Source of the DNA: Candidatus Cloacimonadota bacterium
GTDB taxonomy: Bacteria > Cloacimonadota > Cloacimonadia > Cloacimonadales > PWNZ01
Assembly (NCBI GenBank): GCA_003564135.1
Contig: PWNZ01000145.1
Location: 1 to 55,766, forward strand
Length of the DNA: 55,766 bases
Direction of reading: 5' to 3'
Below are positions 42,692 to 51,800 of the stretch, piece after piece (position 1 is the stretch's first letter; the number at the start of each line of letters is the position of its first letter). The notes under the pieces were generated by a model, which saw nothing but the letters and a program-made list of their open reading frames with translations, had not been told where the DNA came from and made no database searches. The position numbers were made by a program, and so were the translations under genes.

Positions 42692-44418
42692 ATAGGTATA
42701 ATTATTCTCGTAGCTTTTTAGGGCTCTGGGATAAGATCCTCAACAAACGGAATATGCTAATTTATATGGTATTGACATTAACTGTTACTGCTAATCTATT
42801 ACAGGCACAGGAACAACTTAAAGAGATATATCATAATGATTACGGGGTAATAAATAGAACGGTTTTGCTATTGACTGATCTTCCTGAATACAATATCAGC
42901 GAAGTACGAAGTCTGAGAAAAATTGAGGTTAGCCTGTCCGGTACAGTAAAAGACCCCTCATTTCCCGCAATCCGGAGCCTTACCGGCAGTAAGGTGCTAC
43001 AGCAAATAAGCGTAGAAGAAAAAGATGGAGATACTAGGGTTATCATCAGTACAAGAACCCCTTATTACCTTGAATATTTTTACTTGCCTGACAGTGATAA
43101 CTATCGCTTGGTTTTCGATATTTACAATAAGAGATATCCTGAATCTATTGAAGATAAAGAAGACTTCGTAAGTTTCTACGAAAGTGTTGGCTATAGCAGT
43201 AGAAAGGAAGCCCTTGCAAACGTTTTTGATCAATCATATCCGGCAGATCATATAGCAGAATCTATAGAAAAAGAGCTTCAGGAAAGAAGAAGGCATTTAC
43301 CTTCTGATTATATTGATCCCCTTGAAAATGATAGGATTATAAGTTTATCAAGACTTATACAATTCAATGATGCAATAGATATTCTGAATAGAAAAATGCA
43401 GCGGGAAGAAGGCAAAACCTTAGTCGACATGACTGATATAAATGAGCCGATCGGATTCGAGATTAACAAAATCCATTGGAAGTCGGCACTATTAAGTATA
43501 CTAAACAAGAAAAATGTCAAAATGGTCGAAAAAGGTAACCTCTATCTGTTGCAGAAAGACAGAGATGCTGATAAGCGGGATGAAGAGGTTAAATATTTAG
43601 ATAATGTTTTGATCGAAGCCACTTTTTTTGAAGCAGACTTTAACACTATCAGAGAATTAGGTATTGATTGGAGCACTGTTGTTGGTGGAAGAGTTAGTTT
43701 AGGTGCAGACATCAGAAGCTCGGACCAGGTTAGTCAAAACTTATTAACTCTTCGTGGTGACCGAAGCTTTGAAAGAGGGGAGACAACAGTTGATGTTAAC
43801 ACTCTTTTCAGAGCATTTTCGGCAAGTGACAAGGGGCACATTATATCTCGTCCGCAGATAACCGTGTTATCAGGAGAAACCGGGAATGTTCAAGATGGAG
43901 TTGACTATACGATTTTGGTTCCTGGCAGAACAGCTGTTGGTGATGACATAGAGGCTGCTCATGAGGTCAGCGTCCAATCCGGTACGATAGTGAATGTAAC
44001 ACCGGTTGTGTTTGAGGATGGGGACGGAGATAAGGCGATACATCTTAATATTAATGTTGAAAGAAGCTCGGCACAACCTGACGTTACCGGCTATTCAAAA
44101 ACTACTGCCGAAGTTAATAGCCAAAAAGTGTTGTATAACGGTGAAGAGACTGTCATTGGTGGTCTGATTACCAAAGAATCAGTTAATGTCCGACGCGGCA
44201 TACCTTTCCTAAAAGATCTCCCTTGGTGGTTTTTCGGTGTCCGCTATTTAACAGGTCATAATAGAACAGAACACGCTAATAAAGAGCTGATTATCCTCAT
44301 TAAAGCAAGTATCTTGCCAACAGTTGAGGAAAGAAAGTCAATTCAAAAAGCTGTAGCAGACGATATTCAACACCAAAGAAGACAGATAAAGGAAATAGAA
44401 CCTCTATTTCTTGATTAG
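42688..44418 (+). CDS. pilQ: type IV pilus secretin (PilQ-like)
   Basis: 576 residues from ATG 42688, which has CTGGAGGA upstream; a longer frame from TTG 42625 lacks a good site. A signal peptide ends near LLQAQEQ (about residue 41). An AMIN-like domain (about 55-160), an STN/N-domain region (VDMTDINEPIGFEINKIHW) and the secretin core follow, with ISRPQITVLSGETGNVQDG, VVNVTP-type strands (GTIVNVTPVVFED) and the C-terminal signature KVLYNGEETVIGGLITKES ... RGIPFLKDLPWWFFG. Secretins form the outer-membrane gate for the pilus. It is the last pilus gene of the operon and is 36 bp from the YrbL-type gene. Confidence 0.9.
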   Translation: MNRYNYSRSFLGLWDKILNKRNMLIYMVLTLTVTANLLQAQEQLKEIYHNDYGVINRTVLLLTDLPEYNISEVRSLRKIEVSLSGTVKDPSFPAIRSLTGSKVLQQISVEEKDGDTRVIISTRTPYYLEYFYLPDSDNYRLVFDIYNKRYPESIEDKEDFVSFYESVGYSSRKEALANVFDQSYPADHIAESIEKELQERRRHLPSDYIDPLENDRIISLSRLIQFNDAIDILNRKMQREEGKTLVDMTDINEPIGFEINKIHWKSALLSILNKKNVKMVEKGNLYLLQKDRDADKRDEEVKYLDNVLIEATFFEADFNTIRELGIDWSTVVGGRVSLGADIRSSDQVSQNLLTLRGDRSFERGETTVDVNTLFRAFSASDKGHIISRPQITVLSGETGNVQDGVDYTILVPGRTAVGDDIEAAHEVSVQSGTIVNVTPVVFEDGDGDKAIHLNINVERSSAQPDVTGYSKTTAEVNSQKVLYNGEETVIGGLITKESVNVRRGIPFLKDLPWWFFGVRYLTGHNRTEHANKELIILIKASILPTVEERKSIQKAVADDIQHQRRQIKEIEPLFLD

Positions 44419-44454
44419 CCGGTACCATTTTTTCGATATAATATTAGCAATTGC

Positions 44455-45066
44455 ATGAATGATATAATTGTCCTCAGTGGCAAAGAACCGGTGGCGTCCG
44501 GGAAAAAGAGGATAGTCTTCGAGCATCCTGAAAACACCGATTATCTTATCAAAGTTTATCGAAATCACATAAAGCAGGCTAAACAATCGCTTTATCAGCG
44601 ACACTATAATCGTTATACTTATCTCTCCGGTTTTTTAAGAGAAATACGAGAGTATATTTTATTAAAGTCTGATAACCAGTCCCCTTTGACAGGACATATA
44701 CCTAAAATCATCGGTTTAATAGACACCGATTTAGGTTTAGGATTGACTGTTCAAAAGCTAGTTAACAATAAAGGAGATTTAGCAGTCAATTTGCGAGAAT
44801 TGACCAGAAGTCAGTGCTTATCACAAGAGCTGCAAAAGAAGCTTGATGATTTCTTTTATGCTCTTGTGCAGTCGAATATTGTTATTGGTGATCTTAACAT
44901 CAGAAATATAGTCTTAGCGTATCACGATAAAGAAGGGTATAAATTCTACTTAGTAGATGGTTTAGGAGATAAAACATTTATACCTATGAAAAGATATTGT
45001 AAAACTATAAGGAAGAGTTATAAGTCAAAAAGGATAAAGATAATAGGAAGAAGGGTTAAGGGTTAA
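44455..45066 (+). CDS. YrbL-family kinase-like protein
   Basis: 203 residues. The pattern of a small kinase-fold protein is visible: GKKRIVFEHPENTDYLIKVY, then LREIREYILL, IPKIIGLIDTDLGLGLTVQKL, the catalytic-loop-like VIGDLNIRNIVL and FYLVDGLGDKTFIP. This matches YrbL (PhoP-regulated) proteins, relatives of sugar or LPS core kinases. HxD is replaced by IGDLN, so catalysis is uncertain. It lies 36 bp after the secretin gene on the same strand, but its role is more likely in LPS than in pili. The ribosome site is weak. Confidence 0.75.
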   Translation: MNDIIVLSGKEPVASGKKRIVFEHPENTDYLIKVYRNHIKQAKQSLYQRHYNRYTYLSGFLREIREYILLKSDNQSPLTGHIPKIIGLIDTDLGLGLTVQKLVNNKGDLAVNLRELTRSQCLSQELQKKLDDFFYALVQSNIVIGDLNIRNIVLAYHDKEGYKFYLVDGLGDKTFIPMKRYCKTIRKSYKSKRIKIIGRRVKG

Positions 45067-45163
45067 TGAATATATTGTCATCAAGTACTATGTTCTGTAG
45101 CCGTGAGCTACAAAGTAAGAACTGACCTCATAAGTGTATCATCATCATTTATATTCTATACAT

Positions 45164-45190
45164 AAAAAGGCTGCCAGATAGGCAGCCTTT
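45164..45190 (-). terminator. rho-independent terminator after serC
   Basis: AAAGGCTGCC (45166-45175) pairs perfectly with GGCAGCCTTT (45181-45190) around a 5-nt loop. On the minus strand the stem is followed by a T-run (complement of 45164-45168). It ends 25 bp after the serC stop. On the plus strand only TTT follows, so it could also act weakly for the YrbL-type gene. Confidence 0.85.
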
Positions 45191-45215
45191 GAATTAAATA
45201 AATGCTCTGATAATT

Positions 45216-46307
45216 TTATGCTGGATTATTCTTTTTAAATTCCTTCATAAACTCAGATAATTCCTTCGTCGCTTCTATGGGGAGCGCATTGTATGTAGAT
45301 GCTCGGCACCCGCCAACGCTTCTGTGCCCTTTTAGGCCACTGAATCCTTTTCCTGCGGCTTCTTTAATGAATTGTGCTTCCAGCTCTTCTGAAGGAAGGC
45401 GGAAGGTGATATTCATCAGTGATCTATCTTCTTTAGCAACTGTTCCTTTATAATATCCGTTCGACTCATCAATACAATCATAGATATAAGCCGCTTTTTC
45501 TTCGTTGAGTTTGGCAATACTTTCTAATCCACCTTTACTTTCTATCCATTTCATTACCAATCCGATAATGTAAACAATAAAGGTTGGCGGTGTATTGTGC
45601 ATTGAATCTTTTTTAATGTGAGTCGAGTAGGACATCATTGTTGCTAATCCTTTCTCTAATTTTTCAACCATATCTTTTCTTATTAAAACTAATGTAGCTC
45701 CTGCGGGGCCGATATTTTTTTGAGCACCAGCATAAATAAGAGCAAATTTATTAACGTCGATAGGTTTACTCACAATGTCAGAAGACATGTCACAAAACAG
45801 AGGTACACCTTCCGGTACATCAGGGAACTGCTTAAATTGCGTACCATAGATAGTATTATTGGAAGTGATATGTAGAAAAGCCGGATTATCAGAAAGATTA
45901 AATTGTTTCGGGATATAACTGAAATTTTCGTCTTCCGAAGTAGCTGCTAAATGTGCTTTTTTCCCAATTTTTTCTGCCTCTTGATAAGCTTTAGTAGCCC
46001 ATGTTCCTGTGTTGATATAGTTAGCCACCTTATTTTCAGGACAGAAATTTAGAGCGGTCATTAAAAACTGAGTCGAAGCTCCACCACCTAAAAACAGTAC
46101 CTCGAAGTTATCGCCCAAACTAAAGACTCTTTTGACTGCGTTCTTTGTGTCTTCAAAAATTGCTTGATAGTCTTTCGATCTGTGACTCATCTCCATTACC
46201 GACATTCCCTTACCTTTGTAATTCAGTAAGTCTTGTTGAATCTCTTTGAGTACCTCAACCGGTAGAACTGCCGGTCCTGCGCTGAAATTATGGATTCTGT
46301 TTTCCAT
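45216..46307 (-). CDS. serC: phosphoserine aminotransferase
   Basis: 363 residues, the normal length. NFSAGPAVLPVEVL at the start, SVMEMSHRSKDYQAI, VLFLGGGASTQF, DMSSDIVSKPID and the PLP Lys in YAGAQKNIGPAG (K197) are characteristic. GHRSVGGCRASTYNALP near the end binds the phosphate of the substrate. It converts 3-phosphohydroxypyruvate to phosphoserine with glutamate, in serine and possibly pyridoxine synthesis. ATG has GGGAGG upstream and a strong terminator follows, so it is a single-gene unit. Confidence 0.96.
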   Translation of the reverse strand: MENRIHNFSAGPAVLPVEVLKEIQQDLLNYKGKGMSVMEMSHRSKDYQAIFEDTKNAVKRVFSLGDNFEVLFLGGGASTQFLMTALNFCPENKVANYINTGTWATKAYQEAEKIGKKAHLAATSEDENFSYIPKQFNLSDNPAFLHITSNNTIYGTQFKQFPDVPEGVPLFCDMSSDIVSKPIDVNKFALIYAGAQKNIGPAGATLVLIRKDMVEKLEKGLATMMSYSTHIKKDSMHNTPPTFIVYIIGLVMKWIESKGGLESIAKLNEEKAAYIYDCIDESNGYYKGTVAKEDRSLMNITFRLPSEELEAQFIKEAAGKGFSGLKGHRSVGGCRASTYNALPIEATKELSEFMKEFKKNNPA

Positions 46308-46825
46308 TAATACCTCCCATTAGATCTTTTTTACTATGATTTTGAAATACTGTTTTCAGGCAAGCTTTTTTTACAGTTAGAACCCTACAAAAAAATAAAG
46401 AGTTATAAATTACAGAACAAACTAATAACAAATTATGAGACTGAGCATCAAAAAATCCTGATAAAAAGATAAATCTGATGATCCCAAGATATTTTTTTAG
46501 CTGACAAACTTTAGCATACTGATTGCAATTCTGTCTAGTTGGAGGATGCACTAAATGATGGTTGCATCATCGCTTTTTATTTTGAACCCGGCAGCACTTT
46601 AATCTAACTTGCTCAGCACCAATATCAAGTGAGGAAATAGTATTAGTTACTGACCCTTTACCAGAAGAAGCTAGTTTCACTCAGGATAAATAGCTTGACA
46701 TATAAAACGAGTTACACTATAATATCGCATCTTAGCAGAAGAGTTTTTCTTGAACAGATTGAATTGATAAGATATATATACTCGGATAATCATAAGATGC
46801 ACTTAGCAATTAACGGAGATAGTAC
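46308..46825. other. divergent intergenic region, serC / hybrid kinase
   Basis: 518 bp without a convincing gene. It contains the consensus promoter of the kinase gene (annotated separately) and a small hairpin ATGATG-GTTG-CATCAT (46555-46570) followed by CGCTTTTTATTTT on the plus strand, which could be a weak terminator. The minus-strand serC promoter could not be assigned. Confidence 0.4.
46695..46723 (+). promoter_or_regulatory. consensus sigma-70 promoter of the hybrid kinase gene
   Basis: TTGACA (46695-46700) and TATAAT (46718-46723) are both exact consensus and separated by the ideal 17 bp. The start of transcription would be near 46730, about 95 nt before ATG 46826. It is the strongest housekeeping-type promoter seen in the window. 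Confidence 0.85.
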
Positions 46826-49800
46826 ATGGTAAAAAATAGAGCAACTGGTACTCCATCAAATGAAAGTATGGATTTAGGTTTTGTTAAGGACATATATCTA
46901 AAATCGCAGATCGGGTTTTATAGAACCACACCCGACGGTAAGGTTATTGATGCTAACCCCGCAATGGTTAAGCTATTGGGATATGAATCACTGTCAGAAC
47001 TAAAACAGAGAAACCTCGAGCATGAAGGGTTTCTAACTACTTACTCCCGAAAAGATTTCAAGGATGCTATAGCTGTGAACGGTGAGATGATTGGTTATGA
47101 AGATGTATGGATTAATCAGAAGGGGAAAAGGCTGTATGTCCGTGAAAATGCCAAGGCTATTTATAATGATGATGGTGATGTATTATATTATGATGGCTCT
47201 ATCGAAGATATAACTGAAAAGAAAAATGCTCAACTGAAAGAGAAGCATGCATCCGATCTATTTAATGCGCTGAGGAAGATTAATAAATTGATTGTATCAG
47301 AAAAGAATGCTGAAGGTTTATTGAACAAAACCTGTCAGTTATTAAGTGAGAACTTCGGCTATACTAACTGCTGGATAATGACCGTAGATGAAAATGATCA
47401 ACTGATTGATGTATACTCTTCATTTGCTAAATCAAATGTCTTACGAGAACTGTTAATGAAAAGTAGATACCCAAAGTGTTTGCGGGATATCAGAAGGTCC
47501 AAAGAGGATATCATAGTTTATAAAGATTCAGATAATTGTCGAGAATGTTTAGCGCTTGATGATAGTAAAGATCAATCAGGACTGATCCTGACAGGTAAGT
47601 TACATTTTGGCGGCAATATTTTCGGTTATATTATCGTTTCACTTCCTGTAGAATTAGCTTACAGTGAAAAAGAAAGGGAGTTTTTTGCTGAATTGACAAC
47701 CGATATTAGTTTTGCACTACATAAGATTCATTTAAAGAAAAAAATGGAGATAAGCGAAACAAACTATCGTCTTTTCATTGAAACGGCTAATGAGGCTATT
47801 ATTGCTGTCGATAAAAACGGTGTGATAACTTTTGTTAACGATAAAGTTCTGGATATGTTAGGCTATGAGCGGCATGAGCTGTTGGGTAAGCTGAGCAGAA
47901 AGTTCATTCATAAAGAAGATTTAAACCTTCATCAATCGTCGCTACGAAAGCTTAGTATGGGTCAAAAGTCAGTCTATGAGAAGAGGCTTGTGCACAAGGA
48001 CGGTTCCATAGTGTGGACAGTTCATTCATCATCGCCCGTTTATGATGAGTCTGATAATTTTTCCGGTGCCTTTGCTATGGTGGCAGACATAACTCCATTG
48101 AAAAAGGCCGAAGCGAGTCTCAAAGCTAAAACAAAACAGCTGCAAACGTTTTTTTCCATTGTTCCTGACTATTTACTGATAATGGATACTGAGTTTACCA
48201 TCATTAAGGTTAGCAATTCGTGGCAAAATTTGTTAGGCTATCCTGTTAGCCAGATTGAAGGTAAAAAGATCCTTGAATTCATCCATCCGGAAGATAAAAA
48301 CCCGACAAAAGAGATAATATCCGAACTGATCAAGCATAAAACTCATAATCACTCAGTTAATCGCTATAAAACTAAAAGCGGTTACTATAGATATATGGAG
48401 TGGTTTTCACAGGTTTATGAAGGTGTCATATATGCTATAGCAAGAGATGTTACCGACAAAGTTAAAGAACAGAAGATCATGGATCAAATCATAACTTCTT
48501 CACAGGATTTTTTATTGCTTTCGGGGAAAGATATTGATTATGATGTCTTGACTAGGAGAATGCTCAATATGACAGGTGCTGTTGCAGTTGGCTTCAACCT
48601 TCATGATCGTGATACGGGAGATTTCCAAACGGTTGCTATAGCAGGAGTAGGTGACAGTGTTACGAAGGCTGAAGCAATATTTGGTCGGAGAATAGTTGGA
48701 CATGTATGGCAAGAAGATGCTTACCGTAATGAAAAAATTGCCGGCTCGATGACTACCTTCTTCCCTTCACTTGAGTACTTAACACGTGATTCTATAGGTG
48801 TAACTGCGGTGGCAGCTTTAGAAAAAATGTTTAACTTGGGGAGTGTTTATATTATTAAAGTTATGCAGGGTAAGCACATATATGGAGACTTTACTATCCT
48901 AATGCCAAAGAGTGAAAAAATAGATTTTCAACACCTTATAGAGATCTATGCTAGGCAGGTAGCTTTATTACTGCGAAGAGCTAATGTTGAACATGTTTTG
49001 AGTCAAAATGAAGAAGAATTGCAGCAGGCATCAAAAATGGATGCAATTGGTAGGCTTGCCGGTGGAATTGCGCACGATTTTAACAATATGCTTCACGCTA
49101 TAATGGGATATACCGAAATGGCAATTCAAGTGACTGATGATCATCAAAAGCGGCTGAAAAAATATCTTCACCAGATTTTAAAAATAGGTGAAGAATCTAG
49201 TGAAATGACGAAGCAATTACTAGCTTTTGCTAAGAAACAGAATATAGTGCCTGTAATACTGGATTTGACGGATATAGTTACAGACACACGGCAGCTTATA
49301 AGCCAGATAGTAGGCAAAAAAATAGAGTTAATCTCGGATAGCACCGACAGAGTTAGAAAAATCAAGATAGACCCCACTCAATTCAAACAGGTGTTAGTCA
49401 ATTTGATAATCAACGCACGAGATGCTGTAAAAAAGCGACCCGAAGGAAAAATTAAGGTTGTCACCGATAGCATCATAGTTGATAAGCCTTTTGCTGCCAA
49501 ACATCCTGACTATTCTGTAGGTGCCTTTCATACTCTGATCGTTGAAGATAACGGTTGTGGCATGAATAACGAGATAACAAAGAATATCTTTGAACCATTT
49601 TACACTACAAAAAGTAAAAATGAAGGAACCGGTCTGGGACTATCAACAGTTTACGGAATAGTTAAGCAGAATAAGGGCTTTATTACAGTAAACAGTGTTG
49701 TTAATCAAGGTTCCGTATTTACTGTTTTTTTCCCGGCTGTTGATGATGACAAAGAAAATGGGCATTATGACAAAATTAATGATAGCAGAAAGCAGCAAAC

Positions 49801-50167
49801 TGTTTTACTAGTAGAAGATGATAAGCATTTGCTTGATCTGATCAAAGAAATGATTACATTGACGGGTAGAGATGTTTTAGTAGCTGATCATCCCCAAAAA
49901 GCATTAAACATCTATAAGAACAATCAGGAATTGATTGATATCTTAGTTACAGATATTGCCATGCCTGAGATAGACGGTAAAGAGTTATGGTTAAGGCTGA
50001 AAAAAAGCGACCCCAACTTAAAATGCCTTTTTATTTCAGGGTACACAGCCGATGTACTGAGGAAGGAGAGTTTGATAATGTCAGAGTGTGAATTTTTACA
50101 AAAACCTTTTACAATCAATGAGCTTGAAGACAAGCTTAATCAACTAAAAAATCGGGAATACTTGTAG
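46826..50167 (+). CDS. hybrid sensor histidine kinase / response regulator with PAS domains
   Basis: 1113 residues, with no membrane segment apparent, so probably cytoplasmic. Domain order: PAS (about 20-135, GFYRTTPDGKVIDANPAMVK), a GAF-like region (about 150-300), PAS (about 315-430), PAS (about 445-555), a second GAF-like region (about 560-720), HisKA (H750 in GGIAHDFNNMLHAIMGY), the ATPase domain (EDNGCGMN, GTGLGLSTVYGIVKQ) and a C-terminal receiver (about 990-1110, phospho-acceptor D1043 in VTDIAMPE). ATG follows AACGGAG. No regulator gene is paired with it. It lies between the two type IV pilus gene sets, about 1.6 kb from the receiver-PilT gene, a possible but untested output partner. 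Confidence 0.9.
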   Translation: MVKNRATGTPSNESMDLGFVKDIYLKSQIGFYRTTPDGKVIDANPAMVKLLGYESLSELKQRNLEHEGFLTTYSRKDFKDAIAVNGEMIGYEDVWINQKGKRLYVRENAKAIYNDDGDVLYYDGSIEDITEKKNAQLKEKHASDLFNALRKINKLIVSEKNAEGLLNKTCQLLSENFGYTNCWIMTVDENDQLIDVYSSFAKSNVLRELLMKSRYPKCLRDIRRSKEDIIVYKDSDNCRECLALDDSKDQSGLILTGKLHFGGNIFGYIIVSLPVELAYSEKEREFFAELTTDISFALHKIHLKKKMEISETNYRLFIETANEAIIAVDKNGVITFVNDKVLDMLGYERHELLGKLSRKFIHKEDLNLHQSSLRKLSMGQKSVYEKRLVHKDGSIVWTVHSSSPVYDESDNFSGAFAMVADITPLKKAEASLKAKTKQLQTFFSIVPDYLLIMDTEFTIIKVSNSWQNLLGYPVSQIEGKKILEFIHPEDKNPTKEIISELIKHKTHNHSVNRYKTKSGYYRYMEWFSQVYEGVIYAIARDVTDKVKEQKIMDQIITSSQDFLLLSGKDIDYDVLTRRMLNMTGAVAVGFNLHDRDTGDFQTVAIAGVGDSVTKAEAIFGRRIVGHVWQEDAYRNEKIAGSMTTFFPSLEYLTRDSIGVTAVAALEKMFNLGSVYIIKVMQGKHIYGDFTILMPKSEKIDFQHLIEIYARQVALLLRRANVEHVLSQNEEELQQASKMDAIGRLAGGIAHDFNNMLHAIMGYTEMAIQVTDDHQKRLKKYLHQILKIGEESSEMTKQLLAFAKKQNIVPVILDLTDIVTDTRQLISQIVGKKIELISDSTDRVRKIKIDPTQFKQVLVNLIINARDAVKKRPEGKIKVVTDSIIVDKPFAAKHPDYSVGAFHTLIVEDNGCGMNNEITKNIFEPFYTTKSKNEGTGLGLSTVYGIVKQNKGFITVNSVVNQGSVFTVFFPAVDDDKENGHYDKINDSRKQQTVLLVEDDKHLLDLIKEMITLTGRDVLVADHPQKALNIYKNNQELIDILVTDIAMPEIDGKELWLRLKKSDPNLKCLFISGYTADVLRKESLIMSECEFLQKPFTINELEDKLNQLKNREYL

Positions 50168-50231
50168 GCTTGTAGTTTTCTATCTATAGTAATGATGAAT
50201 TTATTTAATAAAACGTATATTTAGCTTTTAT

Positions 50232-51662
50232 CTATGCTGCTTGCTTTAACCATTTACCCTTTTTGTAGAGTATAAAAGCAATTGCGGAAGCAATTACATT
50301 GCTAACAAGCATTGACCACCACAGAGCGTCATATGAGGTCTCACTAAGCGGTTCTGCAAACCATCTTAATATTTGATTAGTAACATCAAGTCTCGAATAT
50401 TCTATTAGTTTACCTGAAAGAAGATAAACTAAAGGTACTCTTAATACCCAAAACCTAATAACATTAAACATCATAGCAGGAACAGTTTGACCGGCACCAT
50501 TAAAGACCCCTATGAAAACAAATAGAATTCCAAAAAAAGTTGCAGCTACTGCTTTAATACGAAACATTCTATCTCCAACAGCCATTACATCCGGGTCATC
50601 AATGAAGAGTCCTGTGACTTGTGATCCAAATAAATATAGAATGCTTCCTCCAATACCCATAATCAACATTACAAGCACAAGACTGTGAACTACTGTAGAT
50701 TTAATGCGGCTAATCTTACCAGCACCTAAATTTTGGCCTACAATCGAGGCTAAGCCCTTACTAAGTCCCATAGCCGGCATCATGAAAAGACTTATCATCC
50801 TGTTGCCTATAGCGTTGACACTAATGACGACAGTACCGTATGAGTTAACAAAGCCTTGCAAAACTAAGAAACCAATGCTGATTGTTGACTGTGATATTGA
50901 AGCTGGAATTCCTATTTTTAATATTGACCATATCACATTGAGCTTAGGTTTCCACTCATTTCTATGAGGGATAAACTGAGGGGTTTTTCTGACAAATAAC
51001 AGGAGCCCGAAAAGAGCCATAAGTAACCGGCAGAAGAAAGTTGCATAAGCAGCACCCATAATCCCATACTCTGGGAATATCCACCATCCAAATATTAAAA
51101 AAGGGTCTATTATCACATTTAAAGATAGAGTAACTATTTGGATTTTCATCGGTGTGACGGTATCACCCAATCCATGAGCAAAGCTTTGATAAGCAAAGAA
51201 CAAGAACATAAACAAGACGCTGGTAATTGTTACATTCATGTATTGTCGGCCAATTTCAAAAACCTCGGGAGGGGTTTGTAGCAAGGTTAGGATTGAATCC
51301 ATAAACCCTAAACCGATGACGATAAAAACCGCAGAAAATAGCAAAAATATCAGGCTAAATTGGCCTGCTAATTCACGAATCTTCTCCGGCATCCTGGCCC
51401 CACGATAACGAGCGACTAGCGCTGTCCCGGCGATAACTAAACCAATACCAAAAGACGCAAAAAAGAAAATTATCGGGAAAGCTATACCGGCGATTGATAC
51501 CGCTTCTCTGGCTTGATTCTCGAGCCGGCCTAACCAGAAAGTATCAGCTAAGTTATAAAAGGTTTGCATGAAATTCGAAATCATGATAGGCAGAGAGAGT
51601 CTAACTAAGTTTTTTAGGTTACTTCCCTTAGTCAGGTCCAAACCGGCGCTGATTTCTTCCAT
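50232..51662 (-). CDS. MATE-family efflux transporter
   Basis: 476 residues with about twelve membrane helices. The start NLVRLSLPIMISNFMQTFYNLADTFWLGRL, the repeat in the second half (IWSILKIGIPASISQSTISI) and GLSKGLASIVGQNLGAG are typical of MATE transporters of the NorM/DinF type, which export drugs or metabolites using Na+ or H+. ATG has AAAGGAG upstream. It is convergent with the hybrid kinase and lies downstream of the receiver-PilT gene on the same strand with a 138-bp gap. No regulator is next to it. The substrate cannot be read from the sequence. Confidence 0.92.
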   Translation of the reverse strand: MEEISAGLDLTKGSNLKNLVRLSLPIMISNFMQTFYNLADTFWLGRLENQAREAVSIAGIAFPIIFFFASFGIGLVIAGTALVARYRGARMPEKIRELAGQFSLIFLLFSAVFIVIGLGFMDSILTLLQTPPEVFEIGRQYMNVTITSVLFMFLFFAYQSFAHGLGDTVTPMKIQIVTLSLNVIIDPFLIFGWWIFPEYGIMGAAYATFFCRLLMALFGLLLFVRKTPQFIPHRNEWKPKLNVIWSILKIGIPASISQSTISIGFLVLQGFVNSYGTVVISVNAIGNRMISLFMMPAMGLSKGLASIVGQNLGAGKISRIKSTVVHSLVLVMLIMGIGGSILYLFGSQVTGLFIDDPDVMAVGDRMFRIKAVAATFFGILFVFIGVFNGAGQTVPAMMFNVIRFWVLRVPLVYLLSGKLIEYSRLDVTNQILRWFAEPLSETSYDALWWSMLVSNVIASAIAFILYKKGKWLKQAA

Positions 51663-51800
51663 CTATGCTCCTTTATTCGTATTGAGCGCCAGAAAAAAGG
51701 AGACTTGTAAGATGTCAAGCAGAATAACCCAGCTCAATAGAGCTACTAGGTGAAACTCAAGACAAGCTGGTCAATATAAAAAAAGTATTTAGATGATAGT

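Noticed and set aside
46288-46551. An 87-codon minus-strand frame upstream of serC
   Set aside because: It overlaps the serC ribosome site and start, lacks its own ribosome site and shows no protein-like pattern.
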